64,000 nucleotides of DNA from Branchiostoma floridae. Its lineage: Eukaryota > Chordata > Leptocardii > Amphioxiformes > Branchiostomatidae. Made by a program: the position numbers and the translations under genes. The DNA lies in the NCBI RefSeq assembly GCF_000003815.2, contig NC_049988.1:2080657-2144656 (forward strand), written 5' to 3'. The notes below the pieces were generated by a model, which was not told the origin of the DNA, made no database searches, and saw only the letters and a list, made by a program, of their open reading frames with translations. Positions 33,542 to 45,377 of the stretch are shown in pieces (the stretch's first letter is position 1; every line of letters starts with the position of its first letter).

Positions 33542-34499
33542 CCCTGACAAAAGAAGAACAATACTAGTTAGGAATTGAAGAACCCTTTATTGTCATATGT
33601 TGTCCCGCTCACTATACTTTGGCTGTATGATGTAGTACAATTCACATCAAAAACATCTAAAACATACTCTCTATTTAACCTTATTGTTTTGTACTCCTAT
33701 TATTCCCACTATTACACCACACATTCAGGATTAGTGAAATTCGATATATACATTCAAAGCATAATACAACTAAAAAGGCAACATTTTTGCAAAAATGCAG
33801 AATGTTTTCCCTCAAGCTACTGGCACAAAATTGTTATAGCCCCACTCTTTAGAAAAAGGCCTGAGCAAAAACAATATTGTTTAACCCTTCGGGAAAACAT
33901 AATAATACTTCGAAGTGCTTGCATTTGTTTCGTATTAGTTTTTATGGTCTACAAGCATTTGTACATATTTTTTGATAATTAAATAACTAAATTATATTTG
34001 ATAGTTTTGTATGAGTTCTAATGGTTGAAAATATTTGCCCATATACTTTGATAACTAAATTATTTTCGGTGCTTGATTTTATCGATGAAAATCGTGGTTC
34101 TTTAAATCATGGAATGAACTTTTACATGTTATGCTTTATCAATGTAACTACCAAATAGTATCACTTGTGTACAGTGTAAATTTTTGTACTGCTAATTGTT
34201 TTCAATTCTTTTAGATTCTGCTACATAAATAATGGTAAATTTACTAAACAAATGAATATACCAATAATATCAAAAGCTGTACTTTTAATAGCTTCCACAC
34301 TTTTAATGTAAAATAGCTTCTGACATGTCACCCAAAATTAAGCTATACCTGTAACAAAATTACTATTACATGCTGTAAATATAGTTTATATGCATAAAAA
34401 TCACTTGTGTTACACCAAAAATATAACATCCTCGTCATGTGCAATACACTGCGTACTGAAGTGAATAGGATTCTTATTTGCTATATTTTGACGAAGTTT

Positions 34500-35060
34500 A
34501 GAAAAGTTTTTGACGAAGTTTAGAAAAGTTTTCAATTTTTTTCCTGTTGCCGTTGGTTGACAGGCATTTTGCCGAAAATCGGTTATTTTAGTTCTAACAA
34601 TGCATTTTCACATTTTTATGCTATATTATATTCATACATAAATAAAGTCCTAAGTTATCTAGAATATCTTTTATAATCATATATTCATAGATTTGCTAAC
34701 TTGATGACGTCATCGGCCAAATTAGTAGATGGCGGACCACACGACAAGAATAAAATTAGCTAGCTTATTTTCTCTTAGAATTTGTAAGTATGTGATATTT
34801 TTTTAAATAAAGATGAATGGTTTTAGTCTATTTCCTTTTGTTGTCTTTTTTATTATTTGCTGCGAAGAAATACGAATATTTTTAAATAACGTTATAATAC
34901 GTCATATTACGTCATAATAACGTCTTTAGCGTACATAATTATCAAAAATTTGGTGGTTATAAAAAATTCGTTTAAGAGTTACAGGAGTTAGAATGGGAGG
35001 GCTTCAAAAGATTGCCCCGGTCCAAGATTGACCAAAAAGCCCGGTCGAAATAAAGTTAAA
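34500..35060 (+). mobile_element. TIR element family T, copy 1 (3' of GPCR-A)
   Basis: Shares GTTGCC(A/G)TGG...TTGACAGGCATTT, TTCTAACAATGCATTTT, GATGACGTCATC and a right end AAAGCCCGGTC...GTTAA with the copies at 36.6, 38.4 and 42.95 kb. It sits ~75 bp from the stop codon of GPCR-A at a point where arm 2 has no insertion. Confidence 0.7.
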
Positions 35061-35135
35061 GACAAGCTTTATGTAAACGGAAAAGGGCCGTTTAAAAGAG
35101 AGAAAGAGTAACGTTTACGGACTGTTTAACCATAC

Positions 35136-38100
35136 TCAAACACCAGTTTTCGCGTCGTGCTCTTTTTGTTCATCAAAGCAACTCATCGTTACAGCTTCAG
35201 TAGATGCGTCTTTGGCACTGAATGTAACAAACGAACCCTGTTTGGGGCGTTCCTGTCTGAACAGACATGGGAAGGACAGCTTGATACATCGTCGGTAGTT
35301 TTTCCCTAACAGGGTGTACACGAAAGGGTTTACCGCAGAATTGGAATAGCAGAGAATTTTTGCAACGTCTTGTAGCCAGTAGGTTGTTTCTGATAAACCT
35401 GTCCCAAACTCATACCACATGAAAGTGATTTGAATTGGCAGCCAACAAACGGCAAAGAGAACCACCACACCCACCACCATGCAGGATGTCCGACGGGCCA
35501 GCTGGGCGTCGACGTCCGCCTCCTGGGCGTGGTCCATGCTGAAGCGGTTGAGGATGCTGCGGACGATGAGGGAGCAGCTGACGGTGCAGATGAGCAGCGG
35601 GATGACGTAGGTGATGAGGAAGGTGTACAGCGTGTAGCTTTTCCGTGCTGATAGAGTAGGCCATTTAGGACGGCATAAATATTCAGTGGAATCCAACCAG
35701 ACGACTTCCATGAGCTGAAGGTTCATACCAATGGGCAGGGCAATGAGGAAGGAACCTGGAAATGGTCGTAAGGATAATGACAATGTCTTAAAGAAAATAC
35801 ATACATTACGGATATGGCAAAAACTAGTATATTACGACAATGTCTAAAAACAACTACATCCTACCTATACAAGGCTATGGTAATTAACTAACAGACATGT
35901 CAATATCTGAACATTCAAATATTTCCAAGTCACTAAAGGTTACTAAGTACAAATGCAGATAACTACATCAGTGACATATCATCACCACGTGGGATCCCGT
36001 CTTGTCGACCCCCAAAGTCAAAGACAACAATATGCACGGGTCATCAGGAGTGGCTTGATTAATCTTTTCTATATCAATTTAGAGAGTTTCTTACATATGA
36101 TGTCACTAGCATTGTATTTGATTAGAGGACTGTTCCTCACATCTCTTCAACGGTCCATTGATAAAACAAAAATAAGGCTGAAAATTTAGACTGAGATATT
36201 TTTACCGTTTATATTTTAAACGAACAGTTCGCCTGTATATATACAATTCATCAATGGGCCCTAAGTGTCAGTGTGTGTCCTTAATTAAGCGTCATTGAAG
36301 AATGTGCCGAGTCAGAGAGTCCTATCATTGAATGCAGTGTATCTATAAACGTTTCTCATTAAATATACAAATTTGGTGTTGATTTCCATGAGTAGCATCT
36401 CATTTTATGTCATCATATATTAAAAATGATGACGGTCTATCTATCATTAAAAAATTACGACCACAGCATATCCAAAAGTTCAAAGAACAAAGAAGAAAAT
36501 AATGAAAATTTGCTGCATTACCTTAGTAAGTCGCTAGGGGGCCCAATGTAGAACTTGATCTTCGTTTTTTCTCTACCCATTTACCAAATGCAATCCATCA
36601 ATCTGAAAGGCTTTGCATTATGCCCTTACCCCTCTTCAGACGGGGTGGGGGGTAGTGGTATTTTGAAGACCACGCCAACTTTCATGTCGTACATGTATAA
36701 CGCTAGAACAGCTTACGCTAGAGCCACCAAATATCATGAGTGTACCTAAAATATGGTTGGCAAAAAGTTAAAAAGATTTTCAATGTTTTTCATGTTGCCA
36801 TGGCAATCGTCTTTTGACAGGAATTTTTCACAAAAAATCGCTAATTTCGGTTCTGACAATGCATTTTTCAAGTTAATTTACTATATTACTGCTATTTCCT
36901 TACATAAATAAAATCTTAAATCATCTAGAATATCTTTCAAAATCAAATATGCATAAATTACTCCAATTTGATGACGTCATCAGCCAAAGTCCAAGATGGC
37001 TGATCATATGACCAGATCAAGAATAACTAGTTTATAATCCCTTAGAATTTGTAACTACTTGGTATTTTTTTTATCAAAAGCATTTAAATTCATCTTTTTA
37101 GCTGCCTTATGAGATGTTTTTTTGCAAAATAAGTATTTTTAAAAAATCAAGGTGGTGAATATAATATGGCGGAACCCAACTGGTAGCTTAGATGTGCATG
37201 ACGTCATTTATGACGTAATTTTGTCATCATTGATGTTACTATTGGCAAAAAAAGTTGTAAAAAACATTACGATTCAAAATGATTACGTCATAATAGCATT
37301 GAAATTTTTAGAATCGTCAGATATTATATCAACATCTTTCCCTAAAACTTTCGTGGTTACATGATAAGCCATTCAAGAGTTACAGGGCTTCGAATGGGAG
37401 GGCCACCAAAGCCCGGTCTGAATAGGTTTAACACTCAGACAGGCAGCCAACCAGAGAAATACGCTCAAAACATAACTGTCTGGTAACGGTAGTTTAATAT
37501 ATCTGCCGTACCTATCCATGTGCAGCCACTGATAATTGCGGCCACCTTGGGCGTGCGGAAGTTGATGGAGCGGAGCGGGTGTACAACGGCGCAGTAGCGG
37601 TCAATACTCAGCACTGCAAGCGTGATGCACGTAGCCAGGACTGATACCTGTTAATGCATGCAAAGAAGAAATATAATACTTTTTAGTACGTTTCCTATTC
37701 TCCATATTTCAAAAACTAACAAAAATCGCTACATTAACAACGTTATGTCTACGTTTGAAAGAATGTAAGATAAAATCGCCATCTTGCCTTGAATAGCTGG
37801 TGCAATAAAAGGCATGAAAGCATTTTGGAAATGTTATTTTAAACTCTGAGACAGTTAAAGGTTGTGAGAACGTTTTATGCAACTTTTTAACGGATTTTAG
37901 GTAAATGTATTAATTAGATGAGTAGCTGAAGGCTGCTTAGAAATGCAGCTCAAGCCTGCTTAGAATTGTGGAGCTAGCTCAAAATACCTCCTGTCTCGGT
38001 TGAGGAGGGTAGACAAGGTCTTTGATATATCGCTATAAGTCGCTTATTCCCCCAAAAACAGCTTGATAAAACTCCATTCATTAAGCTTGATAAAAGAAAA

Positions 38101-39574
38101 AGTTTATTTCTCAGTGAATTGAAATTTTTTGAGACTTGTGAACCCCGTGCAAAAAGGAAAAATAAACTTTTTACCACATCACCTGACTTCCTCATTTATC
38201 TGATCCTTTATAGATGACCCTCGTCAAAGTTAGCCTTTCTAGATGTTTCTAGATGTAAATGTACTCATGTTGGGCAGCCACTAATTTACTGCAACTGTTC
38301 ACCTTTTAAAAAAACCTGATCTATGGACGATTAATGACTTGAAAGTTTAAGACATTGTATCTCTTAATAATGTACACTAGGTCGCGGTAGTCCCATCATG
38401 GCTAGTAATTACTACTATAGCTACAAGAATTACATTAAGTTAAAAAATACCTTTTTTTCGTGTTGCCATGACAACCGTTTGTTGACAGGCATTTCCGACA
38501 AATATCGCTATTTTCGGTTCTAACAATAAGTTTTATCGGCTACTATTTTCTTACATAGATAAACATCTAATGGTGTCCAGAATATATTTCAATTAAATAT
38601 GAATAAAGTATGCTAATTTGATGACGTTATCGACCACAATCCAAGATGGTGGATCATTTAACCAGATCAAGAAGAACTAGCTTATTATTTCTTTGAATTT
38701 ATAACTATCTATCTATTTGTATTTTTTAAACGTTTAATTGAACGTTTTTAGTCTATTTCCATTGTTCTTTGCGATTATTTGTTGCAAAAATTGTATTTTT
38801 GAAAATTGAAGGTAGTGGATAATACCTGGCGTAGCCCATCCTCAATATGCATGAAATCATTTTATGACGTCATTTCGCGTAATTGATGTTGCTTTTGACA
38901 ACACAAACATAACAGACATTTTTTCTCTTATATGCACTTGTTGTTACATTTTTGTAGCATACACTGAATATGTTCCCAATCAAAATGATAAAATCATAAA
39001 TACGTCATATTACGTCATAATAGCGTCAATTTCCTAAATTCTTGATAATATGTCAACATAATTTAAAAAGAAATGGTGGTCATATGAATGTCGTTAAAGA
39101 GTTACAGGTGTTAGAGAGGTGGGTCTCAAACAACACCACCCACCCCCACCCCCACCCCCACCCCCATGGCCATGTTGACCTAGAAAGCCTGGACTGAATA
39201 GGGTTAACAAGTCTCACTTTTCTCACCTCTGTCATGTAGGGGACGAAGGTGCACATGGTTTTTCCGAAGATCCAGTCGTACGTCAGGTACTTGATAGTAG
39301 CGAAGGGGACACAGCAGACCAGAAAAGCCAGGTCGGTGACGGCCAGGTTGACCTTGTAATAGTTGGTGACGGTTCTCATATCGCTGTAGCGGGCCACGAT
39401 GTAGATAACCAGCGAGTTGCCGACGCCCCCGATCAGCAAGATGACTCCACAGAAAGTAGCGAAAATGTATTCCTTGGCGCCCGGATCGTAAAACGTCCGG
39501 TTATAGCGCAGCCCGTAAGCCGGAAGGTTCCTGGCGCTGGTGTTGTCGATAAAGTCTTCTGTGAAGTTGTCCAT
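35136..39574 (-). CDS. Rhodopsin-family GPCR, galanin/kisspeptin-receptor type (GPCR-A)
   Basis: Exons (minus): 39574-39227, 37647-37512, 35755-35136; joined 1,104 nt, 367 residues. Splice sites are GT-AG (GAG|GTGAGA, AACAG|GTATCAG, ATAG|GTACGG, CCAG|GTTCC), with phases 0 and 1. The N terminus has three N-glycosylation sites (NFT, NTS, NRT). TM1 has GNSLVIYIV, TM2 NLAVTDLAFLVCC, TM3 LATCITLAVLSIDRYCAVVH with the DRY motif, TM6 CWLP, and TM7 NSAVNPFVYTLLG. A basic helix 8 and a Cys pair (CLF) follow. The family signature (TM2 NLAVTDLAFLVCCVPF and the exon break before V-S-V-x-A-T-C) fits the SOG-type peptide receptors (galanin, kisspeptin, allatostatin A); the ligand cannot be told from sequence. 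It is expected at the plasma membrane, signalling through G proteins. It is head to head with GPCR-B and an inverted duplicate of it. Confidence 0.88.
36600..37435 (+). mobile_element. TIR element family T, copy 2 (intron 2 of GPCR-A)
   Basis: The left part has CTCTTCAGACGGGGTGGGGG and CTTACGCTAGAGCCACCAAA. The right end is AAAGCCCGGTCTGAATAGG. It includes GATGACGTCATCAGCC and CAAGATGGC. It stops ~77 bp from exon 2. Confidence 0.75.
38440..39208 (+). mobile_element. TIR element family T, copy 3 (intron 1 of GPCR-A)
   Basis: Same order of motifs (GTTGCCATGACAACCG, GATGACGTTATCG, CCAAGATGGTGG), ending GGACTGAATAGGGTTAAC at 39,208, ~20 bp from the exon 1 donor. The left end is not clear. A (CCACCC)n run lies near 39,135-39,165. 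Confidence 0.7.
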
Positions 39575-39717
39575 CTTTGTCTCCCTATAACACCTATGAA
39601 GGGTGACAACAATAATGACCCTGCAGTCAACTTTCCGTTAACAGCGCAACTTCATTAATTTTAACCCAAATTAGCATAATGTTGTCAATTATAAAAAATA
39701 TCCTGGATAACATTAGG

Positions 39718-39850
39718 TTTTATTTATGTGAGAAAATAGCAGTAACAATATAGCAAATAAACGTGAAATATGCATTGTTAGATCCGAAATTAGCGATTTT
39801 CGTCCAAAATGCAAACGGTTGCCATGGCAACACGAAAAAATGGAAAAAAT
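39718..39850 (-). mobile_element. TIR element family T, partial inverted copy 4
   Basis: The reverse complement contains GTTGCCATGGCAACCGTTTG, TTAGCGATTTTCG and ATGCATTG...TATTT, as in the other copies. It lies just upstream of GPCR-A. Confidence 0.55.
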
Positions 39851-39859
39851 TTCATACTT

Positions 39860-41230
39860 TGAGAAATTGTTGCCAACTAAATATTCGGAAAAGTATCTAG
39901 CGTAATTCGTTTGGGCGTTATGCGCAAGGGAATTTGGTGTAGGCCTCAAAAGCACGCCCTTTTTTTGAAATTCTTGACGCCAAGTCGTTTAAAAAGTTGG
40001 AAAATTAGAGTCATTTGGCTGCTATGAATTTATTAGTTACGGTTCTACAATCCTACTTTTAAAACTATGTGGTATGTGTCGAATGTTTGGGATCTGGACA
40101 CCGCCTTTATGGGGGAAACTTATATTGGCTGGTAGCAGACAATATGCATGCAGTAGTTCTTGATATCCATTTTAGATGATTAAGATCTATAATGGAAGAA
40201 TTTATAGTTTCTTTTTAGTTTCTTTCAAAGTCCGAATAAGATGGTACGTTGTGTTCAAAGACTAACCGCGTGCTAAATCGCCAGCTACGAATCGACGCCC
40301 TGCTTGACTGAATGGTCCACTAGTCCTGACTAGTGAGGGAGTCTGTAATACAACTCATAAATCCAGTTACTGCTATAATTCACAGACAGTTTATGTCTAG
40401 ACGCGGCCAACTGAGCTATGAAAGTAAATTTTAGGATATCACAAAACCCCATCCAATGCCCACTTTTAATTTCTCGGCAAGGCGTCATCCGATTTAAAAA
40501 CAAAAGGGGCCCAGACCTTATCGAAATGACCAATTTTGACGCGCCGGATGCAGTCCACAATGTTCTCTGACTTATAAAGAGTACCACAAAACAGTTATTA
40601 TCCCCATGCATGTTTCCTTACAGGTTCCACATATTTTAGACATATATTTACAACAGACACCGTCCTGTTGTTTTTTTTTAGAAAGCCCAACCAAACTTTG
40701 CAACCTTATCTTCTTTTGGAAGACGTATTTAGTACCCTGCTTGCCTGGGATAAATTTAGAGTCGTCGATCTCTGTCAGGCAGTAGGAAATAGCGGCCTGC
40801 TAGCTTCGACTTTTCCCACTTTCGACAATGCCAAGTCCGAAAAGAATACATTCCTCCACGAAGTAGCGCCTCGTATCGTCTGACATTCCTCTGACTTGAG
40901 GGGAGAACCGTTGTGTTTGTTGGGGCGGTTCGGAAGGATTCCATGACAAACAAGCGTTTTATTCCTGCGAAACGTTTCTTAAAAATGACTGCATGGTGTG
41001 GGAGCTTAAGCTGACTGAAGTCTATAAATGGTTGATTCCATTTAACAGTCCTTCTAGATTTCAATTTGGAGAAACATCTTAAATCAATTTGACTATACTT
41101 ATTCGAAAAAGAAAAGCAGTATCTGGATCGGTATATGTAGAAATTTGAAATTCATTTGTCCTTCGATGCGTTCCTAACAGAACCTATCGAAATATGCCAG
41201 ATATTATCTATTGATCGCTAAAATCTATTT
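39860..41230. other. Spacer between the GPCR arms, no gene recognised
   Basis: Mixed-composition DNA. Frames of 70-100 codons occur (for example 40,756-41,064 minus), but no domain or splice pattern supports a gene. Confidence 0.45.
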
Positions 41231-41234
41231 TGAA

Positions 41235-41900
41235 TTAAAATGTTGACTTCTTGGCATTTTCCTGCGCAGAGGGACTAACGTTGTCACCAAACGCCTGTTG
41301 ATCCTTCTGCTTCGTCAGATATTTCATGGCTAAGAGGCGTTTGACGACCAGTGCTTCCTGACCGTCCTGCTTAAAAAATTAACGAACTTACCCTTTTATC
41401 AGCGCCCAGAATACAAAGATTCCAAAATGCTGGTTGCGGGAACAACACCAAAAAGAAGAAGAGTGCTCCTTCTGTGAAAATCCAGTCCGGGTTGTCCCCA
41501 AGAATTTGCGGCCCGCGTTCGGTAATGCCGCCGCTTCACTCTCCTGGCATATCCGAGAACTTAGGCTTGGTTCTGAACAGGCACGTTTGGGCACAGAAAG
41601 GTCTGTCTAACACCACAGGTAGTCCGTGCTTTGCCAACCTCAACAAGCATACGAAAATTGATCCCGGCTGGGCAACAAGAGTGTAGCGGCCGGCAGAGTT
41701 AAGGTAAACATTTCCCTCGATATATCGACCAAAACATACCATTAAAAACAGGCCACCCGTTGTTTCTGTAACTCACGTTAAAAGATGGGATCAAAAGCCG
41801 CTTGTCAAGACTCCAACTCCGAAAGAAATAGTGAAGCTGACCCTCCCGAGAACTCCCGTAAGGACATACCAACTTATTCTACCAGATGCAGCTGTACGGT
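41235..41900 (-). pseudogene. Unidentified gene remnant with in-frame TGA (hydrophobic C terminus)
   Basis: Minus strand: 41,780-41,870 reads YGSSREGQLHYFFRSWSLDK, RLLIPSFN, then GTGAGT. 41,742-41,391 reads IEGNVYLNSAGRYTLVAQPG, LDRPFCAQTCLFRTKPKF, SDMPGE, TGA stop, SGGITERGPQILGDNPDWIF, TEGALFFLVLFPQPAFWNLC, ILGADKR, then GTAAGT. 41,366-41,235 reads DGQEALVVKRLLAMKYLTKQ, KDQQAFGDNVSPSAQENAKK, STF and TAA. The pieces look like the last exons of one gene, with a hydrophobic segment and a helical cytoplasmic tail. The TGA and an intron-like gap of only 25 bp (GTAAGT...AAGCAG) argue for a pseudogene or a sequence error. I do not recognise the family. Confidence 0.4.
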
Positions 41901-42099
41901 TATATCCATGAAAAGCAGATACAGATTGCGTTATCAACTCAGGATCCAGTTATCCAGTTTGCACAGTAAAGATGAGCCAACTTTTATTCAATGTCTTTGT
42001 TTAATTACCAGGCCAGGGCTGGAGGTACTTTTTTTCTGCAAAATTCAACTTGCCAACATTATTTTACTGTAGTTTGTAAATCCTTCAAAAATCAACTAG

Positions 42100-42940
42100 A
42101 CAAGTTGTAATTGTAATCCTTCTATAATTATGGATAAATAGAAAACCAAACAGGATGGCTTAGGACAAGATTTTGTATGTTTTTCTTGCAATGAAATATT
42201 TTCCTGCAAAGTTTGTATTTTGAGCCATGATTACTGGTAAAAAGGCGACGAGTAAAACACTATGAGACGTAGTATAGACGCTAGCTAGGCGTGTTTATTT
42301 GCCTAAGACAAGCCGGCCTAATTGCTAGATATATGTCATAACTGAAAATTCAATCAACTAGCAAGTTTGAATGTGTTGATTCCTACTTTTCCAGTATCGT
42401 AAAGCAGATCGATGTCAGATGTCGACCCTGCACAAGGTGATTTCGATCCTTTCGACTGTGACTTTGTCTGGGGGAGCAACACATGTTCCGCTGTCAGAGC
42501 TGGCACTGATTTCTTCAGCCCTTGATTTCTTCAGCCCGCTCAGGGTCAACCCGAGCTAGGGTTGTCGGTGATAAAATGTACTCGAGTGCCTGTTGGCCCT
42601 GGAGCGAAGGAGCTGGCCTGCGCAGGTCCTGGAAACAGCCTCGCATTCAAGCTACGTTGCTTTTCAAAAGGGCAATGTCTCTGGTTCATGTAATCGGCAG
42701 TTGGACTTTAATACGTACATGTAGTAAAAAACTAACAATTATAGAAAAAGTCCTAATTTGGGGTTCTTGTAACATGTACAGAGATCCTTGTCGTAGTGTT
42801 AGGATGAAAATGGGAAGCCCCGGTATGAAAAAAAAAACTGCGTATGTATAAATTATCTTCCTGAACTATTACCTTCTCTCTGCATATCGGTCACCCATGT
42901 ACAAATGTAATGTTTGGCCACCTGTATTAGAAAAAAATAT
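42100..42940. other. Non-coding stretch, no gene recognised
   Basis: No supported coding or repeat feature. Confidence 0.4.
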
Positions 42941-42949
42941 GCAAGTCGG

Positions 42950-43222
42950 GTACTTTTTTGACGTAGTTTTGACGTAATCTGCACGTAATAGCATACTGGG
43001 GATGCCCTTTTTCATTCAATTCAACGTATATGATGACGTCATAAATACGTCACCCTACGTCATCATAGCGTCAAAGTTCTTAAAATCTTTAGATATCATG
43101 TCTACATCATTCTACAAAAAATGAGTGTTCATATGGTAAGTTATTAAAGAGTTAAATGAGCTAGAAAGGGTGTGCCTCAAAAGTGGGTTGGCCAACAAAG
43201 CCCGGTCTGAATAGGGTTAAAG
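42950..43222 (+). mobile_element. TIR element family T, copy 5 (right half)
   Basis: GATGACGTCATAAATACGTC...CGTCATCATAGCGTC and the right end AAAGCCCGGTCTGAATAGGG + TTAA, as in the copies around GPCR-A. Confidence 0.7.
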
Positions 43223-43687
43223 ATTGTTTACCTTAATGTCTGAAAGTCATGAATTTTATTGCCTATAATGCTAAGTGGTACAAGATAACAGTTTGAAATT
43301 GTTTCTTCACTTTTTAGCTCTTAAAGTCCACAGCGTTGAATCATCCCAAGTCTATATTGAGTAACCACAGACACTGATGGTAAGCATCACAGAAGTGGAT
43401 TTTTCTAACCTTTATTCACACGATCAAACGAATTATATGGCGCTACGTACGAACAACCTAATGTACCGCCAGATGAAAACACTTCCAGATAAAAACACTT
43501 TGCAATTTTATCCGTAACAGAAGAGTGAACAGTCAGGTTCAAACTTGCACATTTCATGGCCAAAGTTTTAGATAGTGTATTGTAGATAGTAAAACAGATA
43601 CAGGATAGTTGAATCTTTGTCTGATATATATAACAGATTCCAAAAATGATAAGGTAAAATCCATTTTATTCCCTTTTTGCTTTAAAA

Positions 43688-43825
43688 CACATCATCATCA
43701 TCGTCGCCGCGGGCTACTTGCCCGGACCAGGTCCACTCTCTCCTTCCAAACGTCTCAGTCCCCCATAGCGTTCTCTAAGTCCTCAACCCGCAACCCCACT
43801 TCACGAGCAAGCTGGTCTTAAAACA
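43688..43825 (-). mobile_element. LINE 3' end with one stop
   Basis: The minus strand encodes LAREVGLRVEDLENAMGD, stop (TGA), DVWKERVDLVRASSPRRR, stop. This is followed by GATGATGATGATG, the short repeat tail. This is the C-terminal end of a LINE polyprotein (W-x-x-x-V-x-x-x-R-x-x-x-P-R-R ending). Confidence 0.7.
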
Positions 43826-44004
43826 CAAAAATTAAGCTTTTCTTTTTATAAAAATGAAGCCTTCATGACTTGGTATTTGCATTTTTCAGACACTTTCTTC
43901 AAACAATCACAAATAGATGAGGATATATACTCAAGGCTAATCAAGGCTAATCCAGCCTAACCGAGGATATATAACGAATTGGAGTATAGTCCTGCATCTT
44001 GGAG

Positions 44005-44165
44005 GGTATATACTCCGCCTAAAAGAGTATTTATACTCTGCCTAAAAGAGTATTAATACTCTGCCTGAAAGAGTATTTATACTCTGCCTGATAGAGGATA
44101 AATACTCTGCATGAAGAAGGATGGATCCTCTGCCTGAAAGAGTATTTATACTCTGCCTAAAAATC
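44005..44165. repeat. 23-bp minisatellite with palindromic core GAGTATTTATACTC
   Basis: About seven units GAGTATTTATACTCTGCC + TGAAA or TAAAA. A degenerate lead-in (GAGGATATATACTC) begins near 43,918. Each unit's core is self-complementary. Confidence 0.85.
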
Positions 44166-44169
44166 TCAG

Positions 44170-45370
44170 GAGTAGTCAAGGTGTTGTTTCTGAAAGTCTA
44201 TTATAACAAAGTCACCTGTGATTTGATTATGATGATCAATTTTGCGGTACACATTTTACAAGTTAGGCGTATTCCTTTCATACATATACATACATGACAA
44301 GGTGTATAGAAAACCAGACAATGCATATCTTACTCTGGTAATTTTTGTAGACGCTATCAGTTAACACATAATGCATTGTGACTGTCTGAAAAGCGGCTGG
44401 AAAGAGGAGAAATCGGCCAAATAGACGGAGTAGAGGTTAATCAAAGGAAACGTTAAAACAGTTTATGTTCGGCTAACACATGAAGCTAATTCAATGATAA
44501 TGATTAACATGCATTGGCATAATACCGGTAGTAAGACTTATACCGGTAGATTAAAAATACTGGAACTTAAAGAGATCTACACATGCAACAATAGTTATTT
44601 CTGAGCTGTGCACACTTCAGACATCTAGGTGTCCAATACATCATTTACAAAGCATCGATAACAATGCATTCGAAGACAACAAGGCCAAAAGTTTTCAGTA
44701 TCTTTTTCGGGGTAGGCAGCTCGTCGTGGGACGAACACACTATCACATTCATTGCCAAATTTATAGATCATAATTACACATGCTCACGGCACAAGACGAA
44801 CATGATTCAACAACAATCTTGAATTTCTGTTGGTGACCTACAACTCATGTAAAAGTGTGAAGAACCGTTGCATAATAGCCCGGATCTACGACTGAATGGG
44901 CAAAATTGAACGTACGCAGCCATTTTCCCGCCATTTTTATATCTACGCTAGCAGTGAAGTGTTACATCATAGCGGTTGTGACGGATAGAAGTTGAATGAA
45001 AATTCTTGACAGTATACGTCCGTTTTCTCATGACATTTTGTATGCTCATGCAGGTTTATGTTTTATGCATTTACTGACAGAAAAGGAAGGAACATCAGAG
45101 GATGTATAAATGTACATAGCGGCAGTTAATTGTGCCGTGTTTCTTCCTACCGGTATTTTTTACCCCCTCCCAACCACGCGCCCGTTCGCCGTGTAATTCC
45201 GCGACGTGTTACAATTACAATATTACGCTTTTAGCAGGACAAGAGTGGCAGAAAAGTTACACAGAAGAAGTGGCAAGGGTAACCTATAACAGCAACATGT
45301 AACTGGAGAAAATGATGCGTTGACAATTTGTCAAATCAGTATGGCTAGAGAAATCGTCGTAAACGTACCG
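44170..45370. other. Non-coding stretch, no gene recognised
   Basis: AT-rich DNA without a supported feature. Confidence 0.4.
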
Positions 45371-45377
45371 GTATTAT

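Larger units (their letters stand above)
13955..39600 (-). repeat. Inverted segmental duplication, arm 1 (with insertions)
   Basis: Read on the minus strand from 39,600 to 13,955, and leaving out inserted elements, this arm matches 51,605-56,262 on the plus strand. Matches include the 5' UTR (GTTAYAGRGAGACAARGATGGA), all three GPCR exons, the 3' flank (GCACGACGCG near the stop, AAAGCTTG(T/C)CTTTAA), the segment 32,941-34,450 against 54,950-55,690, and 13,955-14,561 against 55,690-56,262. Large insertions account for the length difference: the Helentron nest (14,562-32,940) and several copies of a TIR element. The arms are diverged, so the duplication is not recent. Confidence 0.7.

Noticed and set aside
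35430-35651. Frames antisense to or out of frame with GPCR exon 3 (also 53,404-53,784 and 53,456-53,776)
   Set aside because: GC-rich exon shadows; the same shadows occur in both GPCR copies at the same place.
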